This document shows positions 9,020 to 14,932 of a stretch of 32,923 nucleotides of DNA, one piece after another; the stretch's first letter is position 1; every line of letters begins with the position of its first letter. The stretch is taken from contig CACLFK010000009.1 of the NCBI GenBank assembly GCA_902606105.1, positions 1-32,923 of the forward strand. Direction: 5' to 3'. Position numbers and translations under genes: made by a program. Under the pieces are notes generated by a model. That model was not told the origin of the DNA. It saw only the letters and a list, made by a program, of their open reading frames with translations, and searched no databases. This DNA comes from an uncultured Pelagibacteraceae bacterium. GTDB lineage: Bacteria; Pseudomonadota; Alphaproteobacteria; Pelagibacterales; Pelagibacteraceae.

Positions 9020-9035
9020 TAGTTTATATAAACTA
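9020..9035. promoter_or_regulatory. 16-bp perfect palindrome directly abutting the first inverted repeat
   Basis: TAGTTTATATAAACTA is its own reverse complement and begins at the base after the preceding dyad ends. It contains the only TATA-rich stretch close to the proteorhodopsin start, so it is either the -10 region or a second protein-binding half of a compound operator. As RNA it would make only a weak A-U hairpin, which argues mildly for a DNA-level role. Confidence 0.45.
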
Positions 9036-9052
9036 AATAAAAACTAACTAGA

Positions 9053-9059
9053 GAGGGAG
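9053..9059 (+). promoter_or_regulatory. Strong ribosome binding site of proteorhodopsin
   Basis: GAGGGAG, followed by six T and the ATG at 9066. Most genes in this window lack a clear Shine-Dalgarno, so this one marks the gene for high translation and fixes the start. Confidence 0.75.
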
Positions 9060-9065
9060 TTTTTT

Positions 9066-9839
9066 ATGAATAAACTTAAATTGTTTGCTTTAGCAGCTAT
9101 GGCTCTGATTGGATTTTCAGGTATAGCTATTGCAGCAGACGCAACCATGTTGAATCAGGATGATTTCGTAGGAATATCATTTTGGATCATATCTATGGGA
9201 ATGTTAGCAGCTACTGCTTTCTTTTTCATGGAAGTTGGTAACGTAGCAGCTGGCTGGAGAACTTCAGTCATTGTTGCTGGGCTAGTAACTGGTATTGCAT
9301 TCATACACTACATGTATATGAGAGAAGTATGGGTTGCTACTGGGGACTCACCAACGGTTTACAGATATATTGACTGGTTAATTACTGTACCATTACAGAT
9401 GGTAGAATTTTATTTAATTCTAGCAGCTATTGGTAAAGCAAATTCTGGAATGTTCTGGAGATTGCTAATTGGTTCATTAGTAATGCTAATCGGTGGATAC
9501 TTAGGTGAAGCTGGATATATCAATGCTACTCTTGGCTTTATAGTCGGAATGGCAGGTTGGGTATACATTCTTTATGAAGTATTCTCAGGTGAAGCTGGAA
9601 AAGCTGCAGCAAAAAGTGGAAGCAAGGCTCTTGTAACTGCTTTTGGTGCAATGAGAATGATTGTTACAGTAGGTTGGGCTATTTACCCATTAGGTTACAT
9701 ATTTGGTTACCTAACAGGTGGAGTAGATGCTGACTCACTTAACGTCGTTTACAACTTAGCAGACTTTATTAATAAAATTGCATTTGGTCTAGTAATCTGG
9801 GCTGCTGCAACTAGTGTTAGCGGAAAAAGAGCTAAGTAG
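9066..9839 (+). CDS. Proteorhodopsin, blue-absorbing type
   Basis: Light-driven outward proton pump of the inner membrane, seven helices with retinal. It is 257 residues with a cleavable-looking signal segment (about 1-23, ending GIAIAA). Key residues, each offset by +6 from the classic eBAC31A08 numbering, are: D103 (proton acceptor, =D97), H81 (=H75, acceptor partner), E114 (proton donor, =E108) and K237 (retinal Schiff base, =K231). The tuning position is Q111 (=105), in WLITVPLQMVEF; Gln there gives blue absorption, Leu or Met green. The DTE pump signature is therefore intact. The gene is visibly less AT-rich than its neighbours, consistent with high expression. It is monocistronic by appearance: own leader, strong ribosome site, strong terminator. 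Retinal synthesis genes are not in this window. Confidence 0.98.
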   Translation: MNKLKLFALAAMALIGFSGIAIAADATMLNQDDFVGISFWIISMGMLAATAFFFMEVGNVAAGWRTSVIVAGLVTGIAFIHYMYMREVWVATGDSPTVYRYIDWLITVPLQMVEFYLILAAIGKANSGMFWRLLIGSLVMLIGGYLGEAGYINATLGFIVGMAGWVYILYEVFSGEAGKAAAKSGSKALVTAFGAMRMIVTVGWAIYPLGYIFGYLTGGVDADSLNVVYNLADFINKIAFGLVIWAAATSVSGKRAK

Positions 9840-9864
9840 TTTTACTTAAAAAAGTTTAAATTAA

Positions 9865-9898
9865 GGGCAGGTATAATTTTATATCTGCCCTTTTTTTT
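9865..9898 (+). terminator. Rho-independent terminator of proteorhodopsin
   Basis: Stem GGGCAG (9865-9870) / CTGCCC (9885-9890), extendable inward through A-T and one G-T pair to about 10-12 bp, followed by eight T (9891-9898). It separates proteorhodopsin from the ferredoxin operon downstream. Confidence 0.9.
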
Positions 9899-9940
9899 GT
9901 CTAAAAATATCTAAAATAGCTCTTAGTCGATTTTACTTAC

Positions 9941-9968
9941 TTGCTCAATTTAGATAACAACCTATATA
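9941..9968 (+). promoter_or_regulatory. Predicted promoter of the ferredoxin operon, possibly leaderless
   Basis: TTGCTC (9941-9946), 16-nt spacer, TATATA (9963-9968). The ATG of the ferredoxin gene begins only 7 nt after the -10 box, where transcription would be expected to start, and no Shine-Dalgarno is present. The mRNA may therefore be leaderless. Confidence 0.5.
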
Positions 9969-9974
9969 TAAATC

Positions 9975-10295
9975 ATGCCAAAAATTACTTATAAAACTCA
10001 GGACGATAAAATTCATACTATTGATGTTCCAAATGGATTAACAGTAATGGAAGGTGCGATCCAAAATGATATCCAGGGTATTGATGCTGATTGCGGTGGA
10101 GGGATGTCATGTGCAACTTGCCACGTATATGTTAATGAGGAGTGGCTAGATAAACTACCAGTGAAAGAAGATGGGGAAGAAGATATGTTAGATATGGCAT
10201 TTGAACCAAAAAAAAATAGTCGATTAAGTTGCCAACTTATTGTTTCAGATACACTAGACGGATTAGTCGTTAACATCCCATCCAAGCAAGGATAA
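9975..10295 (+). CDS. 2Fe-2S ferredoxin (adrenodoxin/ISC type)
   Basis: Small cytoplasmic electron carrier of 106 residues. The cluster ligands are C40, C46, C49 and C86 in the pattern C-x5-C-x2-C-x36-C. The H following C49 (ATCHVY) and the acidic [11 protein letters not shown] stretch (residues 65-75) are typical of vertebrate-type/adrenodoxin-like ferredoxins, which interact with flavoprotein reductases or P450s through that acidic face. The stop codon is directly followed by the ATG of the ferredoxin-NADP reductase, so carrier and reductase are co-translated and very likely partners. The position behind proteorhodopsin matches what is known from SAR11 genomes. Confidence 0.93.
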   Translation: MPKITYKTQDDKIHTIDVPNGLTVMEGAIQNDIQGIDADCGGGMSCATCHVYVNEEWLDKLPVKEDGEEDMLDMAFEPKKNSRLSCQLIVSDTLDGLVVNIPSKQG

Positions 10296-11315
10296 ATGAA
10301 TAAAACAGATGTATTAATTATCGGAGCAGGTCCTACAGGTTTATTTTGTGCACATCAACTTGGAATTATTGGGCTAAGCTGTGAAATTGTAGATAACTTG
10401 GATAAGGCAGGTGGCCAATGTATAGAACTTTATCCTGACAAACCTATTTATGATATTCCAGCAATTCCTGAATGCACTGGTGAAGAATTAACTAATAATC
10501 TTTTAAAACAGATTAAACCTTTTAATGTTAACTTTCATTTAAACCAAAGAGTGGAAGAACTTAAAAAAGTTAATGATCGTTGGCATATAAAAACCAATGG
10601 TAATAAAAAATTCGATGTTGCAAGTATTGTTATCGCTGGAGGCGTTGGATCCTTTGAACCAAGAAAATTTCCATTGAAAGAATGTGAAAAATTTGAGGGA
10701 AATTCACTATTTTATGCGATTAAAGACAAAACAATTTTTACAGATAAAACCATTTCTATTTTTGGTGGAGGAGACTCAGCACTAGATTGGGCTATAGAAC
10801 TTTCTAATACCTCAAAAGTAAATTTAATTCACCGAAGGGATGGGTTTAGTGGAGCAGAGGCGAGTGTTCAAAAAGTAAAAGAATTAAATGATCAAGGTAA
10901 AATAAATTTGTATACCAAATATCAATTAGAGTCTGTCTCAGGAGATAATAAAATTGACTCTGTTAAGGTTAAACACGACGAAGGAGAAATAAAAGAAATT
11001 AAATCTGACTACGTACTAGGTTTCTTTGGTTTAATAATGCAACTTGGTCCAATTTTAAGCTGGGGTTTAAATATTGATAAAAAAAAAGTTGAGGTTAATA
11101 CAGAGAATTTTGAAACCAATATAAATGGTATATTCGCAATCGGTGATATTTGTTCTTATCCAGGTAAATTGAAATTAATTCTTTCAGGTTTTCATGAGGG
11201 TGCGCTAGCTGCTAGGGGATGTTTTAAGTATGCAAAACCAGATGAAAAATTAAGATTTGAATTTACAACCACTTCAAAAGCTGCACAAGAAAGATTGGGT
11301 ATAAAAAGTGATTGA
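10296..11315 (+). CDS. Ferredoxin-NADP reductase, type 2 (thioredoxin-reductase-like fold)
   Basis: Flavoprotein of 339 residues passing electrons between NADPH and ferredoxin. The FAD-binding GAGPTG is at 10-15 near the N-terminus, and the NADPH-binding GGGDSA at 157-162. A third FAD contact is the late NGIFAIGDI segment. The CxxC redox pair of true thioredoxin reductases is absent, and the AGGQCIELYPDKPIYDIP motif (38-55) is characteristic of YumC-type (type 2) FNR. SAR11 homologues are often labelled thioredoxin-disulfide reductase, a label the missing CxxC argues against. Start ATG 10296 abuts the ferredoxin stop without a gap, and the next gene begins inside its 3' end. Adjacency to proteorhodopsin suggests a role in redox balance in the light (inference). 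Confidence 0.92.
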   Translation: MNKTDVLIIGAGPTGLFCAHQLGIIGLSCEIVDNLDKAGGQCIELYPDKPIYDIPAIPECTGEELTNNLLKQIKPFNVNFHLNQRVEELKKVNDRWHIKTNGNKKFDVASIVIAGGVGSFEPRKFPLKECEKFEGNSLFYAIKDKTIFTDKTISIFGGGDSALDWAIELSNTSKVNLIHRRDGFSGAEASVQKVKELNDQGKINLYTKYQLESVSGDNKIDSVKVKHDEGEIKEIKSDYVLGFFGLIMQLGPILSWGLNIDKKKVEVNTENFETNINGIFAIGDICSYPGKLKLILSGFHEGALAARGCFKYAKPDEKLRFEFTTTSKAAQERLGIKSD

Positions 11316-11937
11316 ACTATTTTCGTCTGACACCCCAAATGGAAAAAAAATAAGTATAATGTTGGATGAAATAGGATTTAATTATAAAGTTACTAAATTA
11401 GATTTAGCTAAAGGTGATCAATTTAAACCTGAATTTAAAAAGATTAGCCCTTTTGCAAAAATACCTGCAATTATTGATCATTCAAATAATAATCAATCAG
11501 TTTTTGAGTCTGGTGCTATTTTAATTTACTTAGCAGAAAGAAGCGGTAAGTTTTATGATCAAGAAAACAAACTAAATATAGATCAATGGCTGATGGCTCA
11601 AATGGGTTCAATGGGTCCTTTTATTGGTCAATATCATTATTTCTATAAATTTAATAAAGGTTTGAGTGAGGTTGGTGAGAAAAGATATTTTGAAATCACA
11701 AAACGTATTTATGAAGTTTTAGAAGATCACTTATCAAAAAATAAATACTTAGCTGGAGAAAATTACTCTATTGCTGATATTGCAACTTGGCCTTGGATGA
11801 CTAGACACGAATGGCATGATATTGGTCTTAAACATTATCAAAATTTATCAAGATGGTATTCGGAAATTTCAGATCGAGAAGCTGTTATAAAGGGATACGC
11901 TTTTATGGACGAAAATGCTGTTATACCTAAGCCCTAA
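11308..11937 (+). CDS. Glutathione S-transferase family protein (YfcG/YghU-like)
   Basis: A 209-residue protein with an N-terminal thioredoxin-like domain and a C-terminal helical domain (YLAGENYSIADIATWPW, about 147-163, is the conserved GST C-terminal motif). T9-P10-N11-G12 near the N-terminus matches the active-site turn of the Nu-class YfcG/YghU enzymes, which act as glutathione-dependent disulfide reductases. Glutathione-site residues appear as KIPAI (about 51) and FESGAI (about 70). The start is a GTG at 11308, overlapping the reductase stop by 8 nt; no better ATG exists before the active-site region. It is third gene of the ferredoxin operon, and ends 2 nt before the convergent 31-codon ORF. 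Confidence 0.9.
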   Translation: MIELFSSDTPNGKKISIMLDEIGFNYKVTKLDLAKGDQFKPEFKKISPFAKIPAIIDHSNNNQSVFESGAILIYLAERSGKFYDQENKLNIDQWLMAQMGSMGPFIGQYHYFYKFNKGLSEVGEKRYFEITKRIYEVLEDHLSKNKYLAGENYSIADIATWPWMTRHEWHDIGLKHYQNLSRWYSEISDREAVIKGYAFMDENAVIPKP

Positions 11938-11939
11938 AT

Positions 11940-12035
11940 TTACCCTAACAATTTATACAAAGAACTAAAAATACCCATACCTGATAATTCAATAGCTAGT
12001 ACAATAATGATAATTAGGATTAATTTTTTGTTCAT
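11940..12035 (-). CDS. Small single-span membrane protein, 31 residues (hypothetical)
   Basis: ATG at 12035 to TAA at 11940. The protein starts MNKK and then runs through an almost uninterrupted hydrophobic stretch (about residues 5-15, LILIIIIVLAI) and a weaker one after ELSGMG. Its start overlaps the stop of the 42-residue ORF in an ATGA arrangement, the classic sign of translational coupling. It ends 2 nt from the convergent GST stop, filling a gap that would otherwise be unusually long for this genome. No family is recognised; a small membrane-anchored regulator or accessory subunit is possible. Short length means coding status rests on architecture rather than homology. Confidence 0.5.
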   Translation of the reverse strand: MNKKLILIIIIVLAIELSGMGIFSSLYKLLG

Positions 12036-12160
12036 TTAAGAAGTAAGTAAAGTATTAAAATTGCCCAAATAACAGGATAATAAAAATAGATATATTTTTT
12101 AGCAAAAAGAAAAGAGATAGAATTTTGGTAAGCAGATTTTCTTTTATTTTTTCTACTCAT
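12032..12160 (-). CDS. Small cationic single-span membrane protein, 42 residues (hypothetical)
   Basis: ATG at 12160 lies inside the last codons of dksA (8-nt overlap, ATGAGTAG) and the TGA ends at 12032. The N-terminus is strongly basic (MSRKNKRKSAY). It is followed by aromatic residues and a single predicted membrane helix at about residues 24-41 (IYFYYPVIWAILILYLLL), ending in a lone Lys, so the basic tail should stay cytoplasmic. It is the second gene of an apparent dksA - 42 aa - 31 aa operon, with each start overlapping the preceding stop. I do not recognise a family. The coupling and the streamlined setting make it likely to be real. Confidence 0.55.
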   Translation of the reverse strand: MSRKNKRKSAYQNSISFLFAKKYIYFYYPVIWAILILYLLLK

Positions 12161-12656
12161 CAGCGTGAACTTTCTCATTCTTTTCGTGTTTTTCTTGAGC
12201 TGCAATAGTGTATTTTGCTATAGGTCGTGCCATTAATCTTTTTAGTCCAATTGGTTCAGCTGTATCCAAACAAAATCCATATGTTTCCTCTCTAATTCTC
12301 ATTAAAGCTTTATCAATTTCAGAAATAAGTTTTATCTGTCTATTGATTGCTTTCATTTCAACATTTTTATCAGTATAGGAGCTTGCCTGATCCACAATAT
12401 CTGCAGAAATACTATTATCATCCATACTTCCATTGTAGAGAGCTTCGTTATTTGCCTTGACCAATTCTTTTTTCCATTCATTAAGTTTAATTCTAAAAAA
12501 AACTTTATGTTTTTCGCACATATATTTTTCATTATCTTTTGGAACATATGTTTTTGAAATTTTAATAGGTGCTTTAGGGGCAGCTTTTTTTGGTTTGGTT
12601 ACAACTTTAGTTTTTGGTTTAGCGACTTTTTTCTTTGCTTTAGTGGTCTTTGGCAT
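12153..12656 (-). CDS. dksA: DksA/TraR-family RNA polymerase-binding protein (alphaproteobacterial type)
   Basis: RNA polymerase secondary-channel regulator that acts with ppGpp in the stringent response. At 167 residues it has a coiled-coil core (about 50-125) with the acidic SMDDNSISADIVDQAS tip region, and the C-terminal GFC-LDT-AEPIGLKRLMARPIA segment. Only one of the four zinc-finger cysteines remains: C129 is present, but the other positions read T132, T150 and A153. Alphaproteobacterial DksA commonly lacks these cysteines, so this is not decay. Unusual is the first 30-35 residues, a Lys/Ala/Pro-rich, histone-H1-like tail absent from E. coli DksA, which could bind nucleic acid (inference). 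It is divergent from the GT39 gene, and two small membrane-protein genes follow in overlap. Confidence 0.88.
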   Translation of the reverse strand: MPKTTKAKKKVAKPKTKVVTKPKKAAPKAPIKISKTYVPKDNEKYMCEKHKVFFRIKLNEWKKELVKANNEALYNGSMDDNSISADIVDQASSYTDKNVEMKAINRQIKLISEIDKALMRIREETYGFCLDTAEPIGLKRLMARPIAKYTIAAQEKHEKNEKVHADE

Positions 12657-12733
12657 ATGTCAATATTGAGTTCCGGAGTATATTCAGCAAATTAGGGGTG
12701 TCAAGCAACCTGATTTAATATAAATATTTATAA

Positions 12734-14056
12734 ATGAGTATTAACAGCAAAAATATAAATAATATTTTTTATATTTTTGTTACAGCTCATCTAATTTTCT
12801 GGACTTTAATTCCATCAGTTACGAATCACAATTTACCTCTAGATACTATTGAAGCTCTAGCTTGGGGAAGTAATTTGGATTGGGGATTTAATAAACATCC
12901 ACCAATGAGTGCTTTTTTTCCAGAAATTTTTTATCAAATTTTTGGTTCACAAGATTGGGCATACTATTTGCTTAGTCAAATCTTTCTAGTTATTTCATTC
13001 TATTATGTGTTCAAACTCTCTAAAGAAATTCTAAATAACAACTTATTGGGCTTAATCTCAGTTTTGTTAATTGAAACTATTTATTTTTATAATTTTACTT
13101 CTCCAGAATTTAACGTAAATGTTTGCCAACTACCGTTCTGGTCTCTTACCGCTTATTATTCATGGAGAATATATAGTAAAAAAAATATTAAATTTTCTGA
13201 TTGTTTTTTAGTTGGTCTTTTTGCAGCTTTTGGTTTTTTATCTAAATACTTGTTTCTATATCTTTTAGTGTCTATTGATCTGTTGTTTATTTATTTAATC
13301 TTCATTAAAAAAGATCGAAAATTTGATTTTAAATATCTGATAACAGCTGAAGTATTCTTAGTTGCTTTGGTCCCTCACTTTATTTGGCTAACTAATAACG
13401 AATTTATTACAATTACTTATGGTCTTGCTAGAACAGGCTTAGAGCAATCAAGTCTTATAAATCACATTCAATATCCTTTAATTTTTTTAGGAAAACAATT
13501 TGGAATATTAATTCCATTTGTAATATTAACTTGGTTGTTAGTTCAAAAATTAAAATTTAAATTTAATATTAAAGATAAAAAATTACTTTTTTTATTATCC
13601 GTAAATCTTTTACCAATCTTATTAATACTTTTAACTTCAATCGTAACAGGATCTAAAATTAGAACAATGTGGATGACTCCATTTTATTTATTTTTTGGGA
13701 CATTGTTTGTTTATATGTTTCAAAGTCAAATCAATATCAAAAAATTAAAACCGTTTTTGATTGGATTTGTCCTCTTTTTCTTTTTGTCTCCTGTGCTTTA
13801 CGCTTATGTATCAATTTCGAAGAACGACAAAAGAACAGATTATCCAGGAAAAGAAATTGCTATAAAAACACAATACGCCTGGGATCAGCAATTTGATTCA
13901 AAGATAAATGTTGTTCTAGGTAATGAATGGAACGCTGGTAACTTATCTTATCATCTAAAATCAAGACCAGTTTGGGATGGTATTGTTGTTAGAGATAAAC
14001 TAGATCAATTGAAAGATTATATGTGCCTTGATAATGTATGTGTAGGCTCAAGATAG
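12734..14056 (+). CDS. GT39-type (PMT/ArnT-like) membrane glycosyltransferase
   Basis: Integral membrane protein of 440 residues with roughly ten hydrophobic helices from residue 10 to about 360 and a soluble C-terminal domain of some 80 residues. The first loop contains LPLDTIEALAWG and later NKHPPMSAFF; acidic residues in this loop and the HPP motif are features of GT-C/GT39 enzymes that move a sugar from a polyprenyl phosphate donor to protein or lipid on the outer face of the inner membrane. It starts 77 nt from divergent dksA and is followed after 3 nt by a GT2 gene that could make its donor. Acceptor unknown; ArnT-like lipid A modification is one possibility. Confidence 0.8.
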   Translation: MSINSKNINNIFYIFVTAHLIFWTLIPSVTNHNLPLDTIEALAWGSNLDWGFNKHPPMSAFFPEIFYQIFGSQDWAYYLLSQIFLVISFYYVFKLSKEILNNNLLGLISVLLIETIYFYNFTSPEFNVNVCQLPFWSLTAYYSWRIYSKKNIKFSDCFLVGLFAAFGFLSKYLFLYLLVSIDLLFIYLIFIKKDRKFDFKYLITAEVFLVALVPHFIWLTNNEFITITYGLARTGLEQSSLINHIQYPLIFLGKQFGILIPFVILTWLLVQKLKFKFNIKDKKLLFLLSVNLLPILLILLTSIVTGSKIRTMWMTPFYLFFGTLFVYMFQSQINIKKLKPFLIGFVLFFFLSPVLYAYVSISKNDKRTDYPGKEIAIKTQYAWDQQFDSKINVVLGNEWNAGNLSYHLKSRPVWDGIVVRDKLDQLKDYMCLDNVCVGSR

Positions 14057-14059
14057 TTT

Positions 14060-14932
14060 ATGAAAAAATATACAATTTTAATTCCTATTTTTAACGATAG
14101 AGAGTCACTAAATAGATTAATTGAAAATATTAATGAAGAGTTAAATAGTGTAAATGCCGAAGTGTCAATTTTAGTGATAAATGATGCCTCATCACAACAA
14201 ATAGTAGATACTTACCCAAATTTAGAAAATATCCATTCATTTGAAATCATAAACATGAAACAAAATAGAGGGCACGCACGGTGTATTGCCTCAGGATTGA
14301 AATATATTTATGAAAAAAAAGAATTTGATTATGTAATACCAATGGATGGAGATGGAGAAGATAGACCAGAAGAAATTAAAAATTTTATTAAACTTTCAGA
14401 GCAAGTAGGTGAACAATCGATAGTTGGAGAGAGAGTAAAAAGGTCGGAAGGATTATTTTTTCAAATTTGTTATAAATTTCATAAATTTTTAACTTTAGCA
14501 TTTACAGGGCAATCTATTAAATTTGGAAACTTTACTTGTCTGTCAAAAGCTACAATTGAAAAAATGTTAAAGGAAAAGTCTACCTGGAGTAGTTTTTCAG
14601 GGTCATTAAAGAAAGTAGAAAAAGACTTAATATCTACACCATCAATTAGAGGAACCAGATACTTTGGACCCTCAAAAATGAGTTTTTTTAATTTATTAAA
14701 ACACTCACTATCAATAATTAGTGTTTATAGAAAAACTGTCTTAATTCGATCTGCTTTATTTATTGTTTTTTATATTTTGCTAATCAAAAGTAATGCTTCA
14801 GTAATTACCTCCTTACCTTTGTTGTTATTATTTATAATGATTTATTCAATCTCAAGTTTATCATTAAGAGAAAATATAGATGAATTTGACAAAGCATTAC
14901 TAAATATCAATGATATAGAAAAAATTAAATAA
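14060..14932 (+). CDS. GT2 glycosyltransferase (polyprenyl-phosphate sugar synthase-like)
   Basis: A 290-residue protein with an N-terminal GT-A domain starting ILIPIFNDRESLNRLI, the nucleotide-contact segment VINDASS (about 39-45), and the metal/donor motif D96-G-D98 in MDGDGEDRP. The C-terminus has two predicted membrane helices (about 225-270), as in GtrB/DPM1-like enzymes that transfer a sugar from a nucleotide to a lipid phosphate on the cytoplasmic side. Pairing with the GT39 gene immediately upstream (3-nt gap) suggests donor synthesis followed by transfer across the membrane (inference). Its stop overlaps the sulfatase-family start by 1 nt (TAATG). Confidence 0.82.
   Translation: MKKYTILIPIFNDRESLNRLIENINEELNSVNAEVSILVINDASSQQIVDTYPNLENIHSFEIINMKQNRGHARCIASGLKYIYEKKEFDYVIPMDGDGEDRPEEIKNFIKLSEQVGEQSIVGERVKRSEGLFFQICYKFHKFLTLAFTGQSIKFGNFTCLSKATIEKMLKEKSTWSSFSGSLKKVEKDLISTPSIRGTRYFGPSKMSFFNLLKHSLSIISVYRKTVLIRSALFIVFYILLIKSNASVITSLPLLLLFIMIYSISSLSLRENIDEFDKALLNINDIEKIK

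Noticed and set aside
10013..10285. 90-codon minus-strand ORF antisense to the ferredoxin gene
   Set aside because: Lies wholly within a clear ferredoxin gene with all four cluster cysteines; Ser/Pro-rich product with no family features is a frame shadow.
10296..11315. Thioredoxin reductase for the gene after ferredoxin
   Set aside because: No CxxC redox motif; sequence follows type 2 ferredoxin-NADP reductase and it abuts a ferredoxin gene.
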